A DNA stretch of 25,184 nucleotides from assembly GCA_015485845.1 (NCBI GenBank), contig WFSU01000045.1, positions 1 to 25,184 on the forward strand, read 5' to 3'. How positions within the stretch are numbered: position 1 is the stretch's first letter; every line of letters begins with the position of its first letter. Source of the stretch: Nitratifractor sp. Lineage in GTDB: Bacteria > Campylobacterota > Campylobacteria > Campylobacterales > Sulfurovaceae. Positions 1 to 6,868 of this stretch are shown here, piece by piece. The notes under the pieces are model-generated. The model did not search any database and had not been told where the DNA came from. It worked only from the letters and a program-made list of their open reading frames with translations. The translations under genes and the position numbers were made by a program.

Positions 1-201
1 CCCACGACTACCCAAGATAGCGTAAATTTTGGTACAATTGCACCCATTATTGCCATCCTCAACACGATTCGCTCCGATCTTCCCCTCTACATCACCGGAG
101 GCGACGGCCAAACGATTGCAACATATTTTGACAACGCAACCTATAACGAAACCCTTGTCTTCCAAGGGATGCAAAATGCCATACAAAGGAATAAACCTTG
201 A
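1..201 (+). CDS. coaX: Type III pantothenate kinase, C-terminal fragment (cut by window edge)
   Basis: Frame 1 is open from the first base to a TGA at 199-201 and gives 66 residues. The fragment contains YITGGDGQ followed by a stretch ending LVFQGM, which fits the C-terminus of type III pantothenate kinases, where a glycine-rich TGGD turn precedes the last helix. The family phosphorylates pantothenate in the first step of coenzyme A synthesis in the cytoplasm. The N-terminal two thirds lie outside the window, so catalytic residues cannot be checked. It is co-oriented with hisG 61 bp downstream. The assignment rests on the short C-terminal match only; another sugar-kinase-fold protein is the main alternative. 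Confidence 0.72.
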   Translation, partial: PTTTQDSVNFGTIAPIIAILNTIRSDLPLYITGGDGQTIATYFDNATYNETLVFQGMQNAIQRNKP

Positions 202-207
202 TCCAAA

Positions 208-238
<31 letters not shown>

Positions 239-262
239 TGATCTCCGATCACGGAGATCATC

Positions 263-880
263 ATGCTGACCATCGCACTCCCAAAAGGGCGCATTGCCGA
301 GGAGACGCTGGCGATCTTTTCTGAGATCTTCGGTGGAGAGTTTGCCTTCAGCGGACGGGAGCTGATCATGGAGCAGCACGGTTTCCGCTTCCTCAACGTC
401 CGCAACCAGGATGTCCCGACCTACGTCGAGCATGGTGCAGCCGATCTGGGGGTTGTGGGGCTTGATGTGATCACCGAGAAGCGTCTGGAGATCATCGACC
501 TGCTCGATTTGAACATCGGCCGCTGCAAAGTCGCCATCGGTATCCGCAACGAAGAGACCCTCGACTGGAACCGCCCCGACATCAAAATCGCCACCAAAAT
601 GGTCAACATCACCCGTGACTACTTCGCCAAGAAAGCAGTCGGTGTGGAAGTAATCAAACTCTACGGTTCGATCGAGCTGGCGCCACTGGTCGGTCTGGCC
701 GATGCGATCGTGGACATCGTCGAGACCGGCAACACCATGCGCGAAAACGGCCTCAAAGTCGCCGAGGACATCATGGACTCCTCCGCCCATCTCATCGCCA
801 ATCCCAACAGCTACTATGCGAAGAAAGAGGCGATATTGGATCTTCATGAGAAAATTGCCGGCGTTATCGGCGATTTGTAG
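263..880 (+). CDS. hisG: ATP phosphoribosyltransferase, short form
   Basis: HisG catalyses the first committed step of histidine synthesis, condensing ATP and PRPP to phosphoribosyl-ATP. The 205-residue length is that of the short form, which lacks the C-terminal regulatory domain and normally needs a HisZ partner encoded elsewhere. Visible family marks are the N-terminal ALPKGRI, a DVPTYVEHGAADLGVVG segment around residues 50-65, and the PRPP-binding loop DAIVDIVETGNTMRENGL around residues 146-163. The ATG at 263 is chosen because it is preceded by GGAG at 253-256 and begins directly with the conserved N-terminus. It follows coaX and a heptamer repeat, so a separate promoter cannot be excluded. 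Confidence 0.95.
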   Translation: MLTIALPKGRIAEETLAIFSEIFGGEFAFSGRELIMEQHGFRFLNVRNQDVPTYVEHGAADLGVVGLDVITEKRLEIIDLLDLNIGRCKVAIGIRNEETLDWNRPDIKIATKMVNITRDYFAKKAVGVEVIKLYGSIELAPLVGLADAIVDIVETGNTMRENGLKVAEDIMDSSAHLIANPNSYYAKKEAILDLHEKIAGVIGDL

Positions 881-983
881 GGCTTTTCTTTTTCGTTCCG
901 TATCTCTCGATGTGGAACGCATGCGTATTACCAAAAGGCGGTGTGTTCCTTGTCAGGAGATATGGAACAAGCAGGAACTACAT

Positions 984-1259
984 ATGAAGAAGCAAGACAT
1001 ATTAAACATTCTGGATTCAGAGTTGGCACCTTATGCCGATAAGCCATATAATGAACTTTTAAAGTACATTGACAAAGAACCTATTACATATGCAAAAGAG
1101 ATAAACAACAAAAAGCTACAATTCGAAATATCCTTTTTCGAAGACGATGAAGATATCGTTGTAATAGGCGCAGTCGATGGGGGTGGCTGGCGATCATTTT
1201 TTCCGATCACGATGACACAGATAGTCAAACCAAAAGGAGAAGCACATGACAATCGATGA
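984..1259 (+). CDS. Small uncharacterised acidic protein
   Basis: A 91-residue protein with no family I can name firmly. The C-terminal half contains VVIGAVDGGGWRSFFPIT, a D-G-G-W-R plus FxPLT-like pattern recalled from small bacterial proteins of unknown function. The sequence is soluble with no membrane segment. The ATG at 984 has AGGAA at 973-977. The frame stays open upstream into the hisG 3' end, but that part is a shadow of hisG. It overlaps the next gene by 14 bp, so the two are probably translated together. Confidence 0.6.
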   Translation: MKKQDILNILDSELAPYADKPYNELLKYIDKEPITYAKEINNKKLQFEISFFEDDEDIVVIGAVDGGGWRSFFPITMTQIVKPKGEAHDNR

Positions 1260-1662
1260 AATGAAAATGAAATTTGGCAATACCTTCAAAGTTGACAGCA
1301 ATGTCAAAGGAGCCGAGGTGATCTATATTGTCGATCCGTACGATCAAACCAAAGATATTACCTGCACCACACCCTGCACGATCACCATCCCCTGGGAGCC
1401 GCAACGCCTACGAGCCAACAAAGCAAAACTTTTAGTGCGCAAAGAGGGGTATCGTACACTAACCGTGCCTTTCAAAGCCGGAATCAAAGGGTACATCTCC
1501 CAAAGGCTCTCTTTGGCACTGGTCGTGGGGATTGCAGCCGGGGTTATGCTGCTGACATCGTCCGTATCGCTTCAGGCTTTGCTGTTGTTGGGTATTGCGT
1601 TTACGTGCATGTATTCGCCCGGCAGCGAAGATCTCTATGTGGAATTGGAGCAGGAAGAGTGA
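1246..1662 (+). CDS. PEGA-like membrane protein of unknown function
   Basis: A 138-residue protein. Residues 20-80 form a beta-rich segment (VDPYDQTKDITCTTPCTITIPW, then a KLLVRKEGYRTLTVPF end) resembling PEGA-type surface domains. Two hydrophobic helices follow at about 88-104 and 107-123, with an acidic tail. AGGAG at 1235-1239 supports the ATG at 1246. The stop codon overlaps the next start in a TGATG arrangement, so it is probably coupled to the metallopeptidase. It may be a membrane partner or substrate of that peptidase; this is inference from order only. Confidence 0.6.
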   Translation: MTIDEMKMKFGNTFKVDSNVKGAEVIYIVDPYDQTKDITCTTPCTITIPWEPQRLRANKAKLLVRKEGYRTLTVPFKAGIKGYISQRLSLALVVGIAAGVMLLTSSVSLQALLLLGIAFTCMYSPGSEDLYVELEQEE

Positions 1663-2462
1663 TGATAAAATCAGTTGCAAAATACATTCTGTACGAGCTT
1701 GTTCCCCCTTTACGTTTTCGCGATAAAAACCTTGCAGGCTGCAAGAAAGCCATGGCAGTTTTTGAGACATTTGTTATGCTGCTGTTTGTCACTCTTATTG
1801 CGGTTCATTATTCTTTCCCTTACTTCACCAAAAAATTTACCTATCACCAACTTACGTTCTATGTCAACGATGAAAACGTAACACAAGAGCAGATAAATAC
1901 TCTAGCACAAAAAGCGTTATCAGGCATCAAAGATGATCCTCTGTATGATGCAGTTGATACGACAATCTATATTGCTAACAATCCATGGCTGTATGCCTTG
2001 TTGGTTCCATCAGGTTTCACCAATCTTTGGAAGAGTGCCGCCGGTACGTTCGGAAGCAGCATATTTTTTAAAAAGATAGATTTTACCAAGGTTGTCGCGC
2101 AGAATGGCTCGCACTTCGAAAAAGCATACGCCGTTTTGGCGCATGAACTTGTCCATACCTTACAATTTCATCGATATGGTTTTTGGGCGATGATGTTTGG
2201 TGAAAACGAGTGGGCGGTCGAAGGCTATGCAACCTATGTGACGCGAAAGTTGTATACTGTATCTCCCAAAAGCATTCTTCATAAAACTTATCTTGAGACG
2301 TTTGGTCAGAAACATGTGCCTCCGATCTACATGCTGTTTGCTCTGATGACAGAACATACTCTTAAGAGAATGCACTACACCATCGACGATCTGCATAGCA
2401 AAAAAGCGGACTACGATACAGTCTATGAGGATATGATGAAGTACTACAAGATAAAAAAATAG
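1662..2462 (+). CDS. Membrane-anchored zinc metallopeptidase (HExxH type)
   Basis: A 266-residue protein with one hydrophobic helix at about residues 32-52, followed by a soluble domain. That domain carries HELVH at 161-165, the HExxH zinc-binding and catalytic motif, and E187 in WAVEGYATYV, a good candidate third zinc ligand, giving a gluzincin-like arrangement. The ATG at 1662 overlaps the upstream stop by one base (TGATG) and has AGGAAG at 1652-1657. The frame is open further upstream, but that part overlaps the previous gene. The side of the membrane the domain faces cannot be told for sure. No specific family was recognised; hydrolase function is likely because both motifs are intact. 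Confidence 0.7.
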   Translation: MIKSVAKYILYELVPPLRFRDKNLAGCKKAMAVFETFVMLLFVTLIAVHYSFPYFTKKFTYHQLTFYVNDENVTQEQINTLAQKALSGIKDDPLYDAVDTTIYIANNPWLYALLVPSGFTNLWKSAAGTFGSSIFFKKIDFTKVVAQNGSHFEKAYAVLAHELVHTLQFHRYGFWAMMFGENEWAVEGYATYVTRKLYTVSPKSILHKTYLETFGQKHVPPIYMLFALMTEHTLKRMHYTIDDLHSKKADYDTVYEDMMKYYKIKK

Positions 2463-2547
2463 CAACGTTTGAACTGTTTATGAAGCTACCCCGACACAGG
2501 CATGTGGTGTACGATACGATCCGGTCGCGGATGGTGCGGTGATGGTG

Positions 2548-2577
2548 TTGGTTGAAAGTTGGGCAATATGATATAAT
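2548..2577 (+). promoter_or_regulatory. Promoter of first mntA-hepT pair, leaderless type
   Basis: TTGGTT at 2548-2553 and TATAAT at 2572-2577 are separated by 18 bp. Only 6 bp lie between the -10 box and the mntA ATG, and there is no Shine-Dalgarno sequence, so the mRNA probably begins at or next to the start codon. Confidence 0.55.
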
Positions 2578-2583
2578 ACCCCC

Positions 2584-2856
2584 ATGAAAACCATCCAAGA
2601 GCTCCGATCTTTGCTAGTAGCGACGTTTCCGGAGCAAAAAATTTATTTGTTTGGTTCCCGTGCCAAAGGGTCAGCTTCGGAGTATTCTGATTACGACATT
2701 GCCATTGAGAGTGCAACGCCTATCCGCAATAAACTCTCTCATGTAAAAACCCTCATCGAAGATTCAACCATTCCTTACAAAATCGATCTGATTGATCTTT
2801 CACAAGCACCCTATCTCGTCAAAACCGTTCGAGAAGAGGGGATCGTATGGCATTAG
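2584..2856 (+). CDS. mntA: MntA-type minimal nucleotidyltransferase antitoxin
   Basis: A 90-residue minimal nucleotidyltransferase. The fold signature is complete: G24-S25 in FGSRAKG, the metal-binding pair D36 and D38 in SDYDIAI, and the third acidic residue D68 in KIDLID. In characterised HepT-MntA modules the nucleotidyltransferase adds AMP to a tyrosine of the HEPN toxin and thereby disarms it. Here it overlaps the HEPN gene by 10 bp, the usual order for this module. The promoter leaves almost no leader. It sits between the metallopeptidase set and tRNA-Thr. Confidence 0.85.
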   Translation: MKTIQELRSLLVATFPEQKIYLFGSRAKGSASEYSDYDIAIESATPIRNKLSHVKTLIEDSTIPYKIDLIDLSQAPYLVKTVREEGIVWH

Positions 2857-3248
2857 AGAAAAAACGCCTTGATTTTGCCAAAGCGCTTGCCCGACTTGAG
2901 GATGCGCATGCAAAAAGCCTCGCTACGCGCTGCGAAGAGGATTTTTCGTATTACCGGGATTCGACGATTCAGCGGTTTGAATTTACCCTCGAAATCGCAT
3001 GGAAAACGGTCAAAACTTATCTTCTTGAAGTAGATGGGATTGAATGCCGCTCACCCAAGTCGTGCATCCGGGAGTTTCTGACAGCCGCCCATTTTGATGC
3101 GGCGCAGACGCAAACGTTTCTTGAGATGATCGATGATCGCAATCTTGCGACTCATACCTACCATGAAGCGTTAGCTGATGAGATCTTTGCTTCGGTTGGA
3201 ACCTATCTTGGAGTTTTCCATGCCTTAAGGGATGTATTGGATTCTTGA
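2847..3248 (+). CDS. hepT: HEPN-domain RNase toxin (HI0074-like, nucleotidyltransferase substrate-binding type)
   Basis: A 133-residue all-helical protein. DSTIQRFEFTLEIAWKTVK at about residues 38-56 is typical of the HI0074 branch of HEPN proteins. The RNase motif Rx4HxY is intact as R98, H103 and Y105 in RNLATHTY; the tyrosine is the expected AMP acceptor. The ATG at 2847 overlaps mntA by 10 bp. This branch differs in sequence from the second HEPN toxin at 24194, so the two modules are not recent duplicates. It ends 31 bp before the tRNA gene. Confidence 0.83.
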   Translation: MALEKKRLDFAKALARLEDAHAKSLATRCEEDFSYYRDSTIQRFEFTLEIAWKTVKTYLLEVDGIECRSPKSCIREFLTAAHFDAAQTQTFLEMIDDRNLATHTYHEALADEIFASVGTYLGVFHALRDVLDS

Positions 3249-3266
3249 GCTTTCCAGATGTATAAT
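3237..3266 (+). promoter_or_regulatory. Promoter of tRNA-Thr
   Basis: TTGGAT at 3237-3242 and TATAAT at 3261-3266 are 18 bp apart. The -10 ends 13 bp before the mature tRNA 5' end. The -35 overlaps the 3' end of hepT. Confidence 0.55.
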
Positions 3267-3279
3267 TCCCCTGTACGAT

Positions 3280-3356
3280 GCTGATGTAGCTCAGCTGGCC
3301 AGAGCACCTGATTCGTAATCAGGAGGTCACGGGTTCGACTCCCGTCATCAGCTCCA
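3280..3356 (+). tRNA. tRNA-Thr, anticodon CGT
   Basis: A 77-nt cloverleaf. The acceptor strand GCTGATG pairs with CATCAGC, the D-arm is AGCTCAGCTGGCCAGAGC, the anticodon stem CCTGA/TCAGG encloses loop TTCGTAA with anticodon CGT (reads ACG, threonine), and the T-arm carries GGTTCGACTCC. The 3' CCA is encoded. Its last 23 bases are duplicated at 6434-6456. Confidence 0.95.
3334..3356 (+). repeat. attL-like site: 3' end of tRNA-Thr
   Basis: The 23 bp from the T-loop through CCA recur exactly at 6434-6456, 3,100 bp downstream; flanking bases differ at both ends. A 3' tRNA end repeated downstream is the usual footprint of integration by a tRNA-targeting site-specific recombinase. No recombinase gene lies between the copies. 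Confidence 0.75.
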
Positions 3357-3422
3357 GTTTTATGACACCTTGCCACTCCTTGGCTTACTTCAAGCGTAGT
3401 TTACCTCTCCATCCAAATGCAT

Positions 3423-3470
3423 CCAAAATAAAATCATATGACACAACCATATTTTCTTTTTCATATGATT
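3423..3470 (-). terminator. Intrinsic terminator of the znuACB operon
   Basis: Perfect 10-bp arms AATCATATGA at 3432-3441 and TCATATGATT at 3461-3470 enclose a 19-bp loop. On the minus strand the hairpin is followed by TTTATTTT. One arm includes the znuB stop codon. Confidence 0.65.
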
Positions 3471-4275
3471 ACCTCCCGGCGATTTTCTGAGCCCCCAAAA
3501 AGAGCATCAAGGATAAGGCACTCACCATGATGATCGTCGCCCCGCTGGTGAGATCGTATTGGTAGGAGAGGAAGAGCCCTATGAGGGTGAAAAAGGTCGA
3601 GAGGATACCGGAGATGAGCATCATCCCTCCCAGAGAGCTGGAGAGTTTTTCCGAGATGTAGATGGGGATGGTCAGGAGGGCGATGACGAGGATGAGGCCG
3701 ACGACTTTGATCGCAATCACCACAGTCAGGGCGGACATCACCAGAATCAGCGTGTAGAAAAAGGGGACATTAATGCCGCGCAGGGCGGCGTATTCGCTGT
3801 CGTATGAGACAGCCAGGATGTCACGGTATCGCAGGGAGACGATGAGGGCGATTGCGACCACCAGAACAGCCATGTAGTAGATGTCTTCCCGGCTTACCGC
3901 GAGGATGGAACCAAAGAGGTAACTCAGCAGATCGACATGGTAGCCCGGTGTGAGGTCGATGAGAATGATCCCGATCGCCATCCCTACTGCCCAGATCAGC
4001 CCGATAAACGTATCCATTCGCTCACGCTGATGGAGCGTAATGTACGCCATAAACAGCGCAGCCGCCACGGCAAACAGCGACGCCCCGAAAAAGATCGGAA
4101 ACCCAAAATAGACCGCCAGCCCGATCCCGCCGTAGGCGGTGTGGGCGATCCCACCGCTGAGGAAGACCATGCGGTTGACCACGACGAGTGAGCCGATGAT
4201 CCCGCTGGCGATGCTGACCAAAATCCCGGCGTAGATAGCGTTTTGGATAAAATCGTAGGAGAGGGCTTCGATCAT
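3469..4275 (-). CDS. znuB: Zinc/manganese ABC transporter permease
   Basis: A 268-residue inner-membrane protein of the ABC-3 family, with about seven to eight hydrophobic helices throughout. Typical marks are the N-terminal NRMVFLSGGIAHTAYGGIG segment, which contains the conserved S-G-x-x-A-H motif, and KVVGLILVIALLTIPI near the C-terminus. It would form the channel through which ZnuA-delivered metal crosses the membrane, powered by the adjacent ATPase. The ATG overlaps the upstream ATPase stop by 4 bp. It is the last gene of the operon and runs into a terminator. Zinc is favoured over manganese because of the histidine-rich ZnuA and the nearby Fur-family regulator. Confidence 0.9.
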   Translation of the reverse strand: MIEALSYDFIQNAIYAGILVSIASGIIGSLVVVNRMVFLSGGIAHTAYGGIGLAVYFGFPIFFGASLFAVAAALFMAYITLHQRERMDTFIGLIWAVGMAIGIILIDLTPGYHVDLLSYLFGSILAVSREDIYYMAVLVVAIALIVSLRYRDILAVSYDSEYAALRGINVPFFYTLILVMSALTVVIAIKVVGLILVIALLTIPIYISEKLSSSLGGMMLISGILSTFFTLIGLFLSYQYDLTSGATIIMVSALSLMLFLGAQKIAGR

Positions 4276-5012
4276 TGTGATCCCCCTTTTTGGCTGAGCA
4301 TTTGGAGCATCTCCACTTCGCAGAAGTGCTCATCGCCTCCATGGAGATGGAGGGTGCTGTCGACATTGTGGAAGGTGAGCGTTTTGTTGATGTATGCCAC
4401 CTTATTGGCATACCCGAGGGTAACCGAGATGTCGTGACTGACGACGATGACGGTGATGTGTTCGTTGAGCATTTTGAGCAGATCGTAGATTTGTTTCTGC
4501 CCCGTGACATCGATGCTGGCCGTGGGCTCATCGAGCAGGAGTATTTTGGGGTGGGCACACAGAGCACGAGCGATCATCACCCGCTGCCGCTGCCCTCCCG
4601 AGAGGGAGCCGATCTTGACCTCGGCATACTCTGCCATGCCCACTTGCGCCAGGACGCCCATTGCGCACGCTTTCTCCTCTTTGCGGTACCCAAACAGCGG
4701 CCGTTTGTGTCCGACATGCCCCATCATCACCACTTCGATCACTTTGATGGGGAAGTCGGTGTTGATGTTGGTATTTTGGGGGACATAGCCGATCTGAGAG
4801 AGCCGGTGTTCGGGCGTGTCGCCGAGGACTTCGATGGTACCGCTTGAGGGGGTTACTATCCCGAGGATGTTTTTGAGGAGGGTGGATTTGCCTCCGCCGT
4901 TAGGCCCAATGATTGCGAGGAAATCCCCCGCATCGACCTCGAGATTGATGTCTTCGAGAACGGGCTCTTTTTGGTAAGTGAAATTGAGATGACGAATGGA
5001 TAGGACTGACAT
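4272..5012 (-). CDS. znuC: Zinc ABC transporter ATP-binding protein
   Basis: A 246-residue ABC ATPase with a complete motif set: Walker A GPNGGGKST at 36-44, signature LSGGQRQ at 137-143, Walker B ILLLDEP at 157-163 and H-loop H193. A short histidine- and cysteine-bearing tail (HLHGGDEHFCE) could bind metal. It energises ZnuB on the cytoplasmic face. The gene lies 36 bp downstream of znuA. A TATAAT at 5036-5031 on this strand might add an internal promoter. AGAGATCC just before the ATG is a modest ribosome-binding site. Confidence 0.93.
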   Translation of the reverse strand: MSVLSIRHLNFTYQKEPVLEDINLEVDAGDFLAIIGPNGGGKSTLLKNILGIVTPSSGTIEVLGDTPEHRLSQIGYVPQNTNINTDFPIKVIEVVMMGHVGHKRPLFGYRKEEKACAMGVLAQVGMAEYAEVKIGSLSGGQRQRVMIARALCAHPKILLLDEPTASIDVTGQKQIYDLLKMLNEHITVIVVSHDISVTLGYANKVAYINKTLTFHNVDSTLHLHGGDEHFCEVEMLQMLSQKGGSQ

Positions 5013-5048
5013 GGATCTCTTTTTCTTGCTATTATAGCCAAAAAGCTT

Positions 5049-5927
5049 CTACTGGGCGATTGCTTTGGCCAAACCAATGAGGCTTTCGGCCCATTTTGGA
5101 TTGAGCGGGCTGATGGGTCGGACGGGGACGCCGACCTCTTTGGCGATTTGTTTAGCGACTTTCTGGCTAAATTCGGGTGCCGTAAAGACCGCTGTGACTT
5201 TCTCCTCTTTGGCTTCGTTGATCAGGTGGATTACCTGCTTGGGCTTGGGGTTTTTGCCACCCGCTTCGATGGCGATTTGGGTGAGGTTGTACTCAGCGGC
5301 GAAATATCCCCACGAGGGATGGAAGACCATAAATTTGGTTCCCTTAGGGGTATGGGCGAGGATCGTTTTGATTGCTTTGTCGGTTTCATCTACGTGTTTC
5401 AAAAACGCTTCGTAATTTGTTTTGTAGTACGCGCTGTTTGCCTTGTCTTTGGCAATGAGCGCCTCGTAGATGTTTCGGGCGATGATCTTGACATTGGCAG
5501 GAGCAGTCCAGATGTGCTGGTCGAGACCATCGTGATGATGATGCTCCTCCTCGTGCTCGTGCGCTTTATCGGCGTGAGCCTCTTCCTCATGGCGATAGTG
5601 CCCTGCGATTGGTGCTTTTTTGATCCCTTTTGAAACATCCACGATAACCATGTTGCTGTTTTGGTTGGCAAACTTGGGCAGCCATGCTTTCTCAAACTCC
5701 ACCCCGATGGCAAAATAAATATCGGCCTTGGCGATTGCTTTCATCTGCGACGGCTTGGGCTCGTAGGCGTGAGGGGAATTGCCGGGGAGTACCATGACGG
5801 TGGCATGCACTTTATCTCCACCGATTGCTTCGACAAATGTTTTTTCAGGCAGCACGCTGACGACGGCATCCACAGTGGCATGGGCTGCGCCGATACCGAG
5901 CAGCAGTATCCAAACTATTTTTTTCAT
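5049..5927 (-). CDS. znuA: Periplasmic zinc-binding protein of the Znu transporter
   Basis: A 292-residue cluster A-I solute-binding protein. A short signal peptide ends near residue 17 (KKIVWILLLGIGAAHA). Likely zinc ligands are H53 in GNSPHAYEP, a histidine in the LDQHIWTAP segment, and the histidine in VFHPSWGYFA. A histidine- and acid-rich loop, with four consecutive histidines, lies at about residues 111-135 and is typical of zinc rather than manganese binders. The start is set at 5927 because it begins the signal peptide and follows AAGGATCC; an upstream in-frame ATG at 5960 falls inside the operator and would bury the signal peptide. Confidence 0.93.
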   Translation of the reverse strand: MKKIVWILLLGIGAAHATVDAVVSVLPEKTFVEAIGGDKVHATVMVLPGNSPHAYEPKPSQMKAIAKADIYFAIGVEFEKAWLPKFANQNSNMVIVDVSKGIKKAPIAGHYRHEEEAHADKAHEHEEEHHHHDGLDQHIWTAPANVKIIARNIYEALIAKDKANSAYYKTNYEAFLKHVDETDKAIKTILAHTPKGTKFMVFHPSWGYFAAEYNLTQIAIEAGGKNPKPKQVIHLINEAKEEKVTAVFTAPEFSQKVAKQIAKEVGVPVRPISPLNPKWAESLIGLAKAIAQ

Positions 5928-5948
5928 TCTGGATCCTTCGGTTGTTTT

Positions 5949-5969
5949 AAATGCAACCAAGTTGCATTT
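5949..5969. promoter_or_regulatory. Zur-type operator 1 (znuA side)
   Basis: A perfect inverted repeat AAATGCAAC-CAA-GTTGCATTT. It lies just downstream of a minus-strand TATAAT (5980-5975) and upstream of the znuA ATG, so a bound regulator would block the expected transcription start of the zinc operon. Confidence 0.7.
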
Positions 5970-5974
5970 GTTAA

Positions 5975-5980
5975 ATTATA
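5975..5980 (-). promoter_or_regulatory. -10 element for znuA
   Basis: TATAAT on the minus strand within the palindromic ATTATAAT at 5975-5982. It would place the transcript start inside operator 1. Confidence 0.45.
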
Positions 5981-5994
5981 ATGAAGCCGATCTT

Positions 5995-6015
5995 AAATGC
6001 GACTGAGTTGCATAA
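5995..6015. promoter_or_regulatory. Zur-type operator 2 (regulator side)
   Basis: AAATGCGAC-TGA-GTTGCATAA is a second, imperfect copy of operator 1 with its centre 46 bp away. It lies 12 bp upstream of the TATACT (6027-6032) of the divergent regulator gene, consistent with autoregulation. Confidence 0.6.
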
Positions 6016-6038
6016 GTAATTTTGGTTATACTTTTGTC

Positions 6039-6410
6039 ATGAATATCGAAAGCTTACTGAAAAAGAAAAACATCAAAGTGACCACAGCGAGGGTGGCGCT
6101 GTTGAAGCTCCTGGAGGCAGCATCCAAGCCGGTGTGCTATGAGGAGATCAAAGGGCGTATCGCCATGGACAAAGCTACCTTTTACCGCAATATGATCACC
6201 TTCGAAGAGGCGGGGATACTGAATGCCTTCGAGTCCCACAGCAAAATGCGGTATTTTGAGCTCGGCCACACCCCGCACGCCCACTTCGTCTGCACCGCCT
6301 GCAACGGGGTGGAGTGCATCGAAAGCATTGACGTACAGCTGCCAGGCTATGAGATTGGTACGATTGTTATTCACGGTCGATGTCGAAGCTGTGTGGAGGC
6401 AGGGGTATAG
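6039..6410 (+). CDS. zur: Fur-family metalloregulator, probably Zur
   Basis: A 123-residue Fur-family repressor, shorter than the usual 130-150. The N-terminal winged helix includes VTTARVALLKLLEAA and the recognition-helix region MDKATFYRNMITFEEAGI. The dimerisation part has H77, H80 and H82 and two CxxC pairs (C85/C88 and C115/C118), the structural zinc site. The divergent position to znuACB and the two shared operators point to zinc-responsive repression. The ATG at 6039 is chosen because it starts at the family N-terminus; the longer in-frame start at 5997 lies inside operator 2. TATACT ends 6 bp before this ATG and no Shine-Dalgarno is visible, so the mRNA may be leaderless. Confidence 0.85.
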   Translation: MNIESLLKKKNIKVTTARVALLKLLEAASKPVCYEEIKGRIAMDKATFYRNMITFEEAGILNAFESHSKMRYFELGHTPHAHFVCTACNGVECIESIDVQLPGYEIGTIVIHGRCRSCVEAGV

Positions 6411-6433
6411 GGATTGTACGCATCCAATACAAC

Positions 6434-6456
6434 TTCGACTCCCGTCATCAGCTCCA
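6434..6456 (+). repeat. attR-like site: orphan 3' fragment of tRNA-Thr
   Basis: An exact 23-bp copy of tRNA-Thr positions 3334-3356 (T-loop, acceptor 3' strand, CCA) with no tRNA body in front of it. It begins 24 bp after the zur stop codon and so closes a 3.1-kb segment that holds only the zinc-uptake genes and their regulator. Confidence 0.75.
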
Positions 6457-6530
6457 TCTTCTCCCTAAAACTATGACAATTTGACATATTTTTAATCTCA
6501 TGCGCCAAAAATGGATATGCTACAAACGAA

Positions 6531-6573
6531 CAAGGGAAAAACCCTTGACAAAAAAATACATTGTAGGTACAAT
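6531..6573 (+). promoter_or_regulatory. brnT promoter with two inverted repeats
   Basis: TTGACA (6545-6550) and TACAAT (6568-6573) are 17 bp apart. CAAGGG-A5-CCCTTG (6531-6547) overlaps the -35 and TTGTA-GG-TACAA (6561-6572) overlaps the -10. BrnA-type antitoxins repress their own operon, so either repeat may be its operator. Confidence 0.6.
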
Positions 6574-6576
6574 ATA

Positions 6577-6864
6577 ATGCATGAGATCAAATTTGAATGG
6601 GATGTCAACAAAGCAGAAACCAATCGAAAAAAGCACGGTGTCTCTTTTGAAGAGGCTCAAACGGTTTTTTACGATGAATTTGCTCTTGAATTCTACGACG
6701 ATGAACATTCGGAGTGGGAGGACAGATTCCTGATGTTGGGTGCGAGCCAGAGGCTCCGGCTCCTTTTGGTGTGCTAGTGCTACCGTGATGCGACGGGCAG
6801 AATACGCATCATTTCAGCGAGGCAGGCGACCAGAAACGAAGCGAAACATTATGCACAAAGGTAA
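6577..6864 (+). pseudogene. brnT: BrnT-family RNase toxin interrupted by an in-frame amber codon
   Basis: The frame from 6577 encodes a BrnT toxin: KFEWDVNKAETNRKKHGVSF at residues 5-24, then the FYDDEHSEWEDRF region. A TAG at 6775-6777 (codon 67) interrupts it. The same frame resumes at once with a clean family C-terminus, including GRIRIISARQAT, and ends at TAA 6862-6864, 4 bp before brnA. So one nonsense codon, not a frameshift, splits a 95-codon gene of normal length. The truncated 66-residue product lacks the conserved C-terminal strand and is probably inactive. A readthrough product or a sequencing error is possible. Start choice is uncertain because the -10 box ends only 3 bp before this ATG. 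Confidence 0.8.
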
Positions 6865-6868
6865 GAAA

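Noticed and set aside
3357..6433. Integrase within the tRNA-bounded segment
   Set aside because: All sizeable frames in this interval are znuB, znuC, znuA, zur or their shadows.
6740..6850. Frameshift in brnT
   Set aside because: The C-terminal family sequence continues in the same frame after TAG 6775-6777, so this is a nonsense codon.
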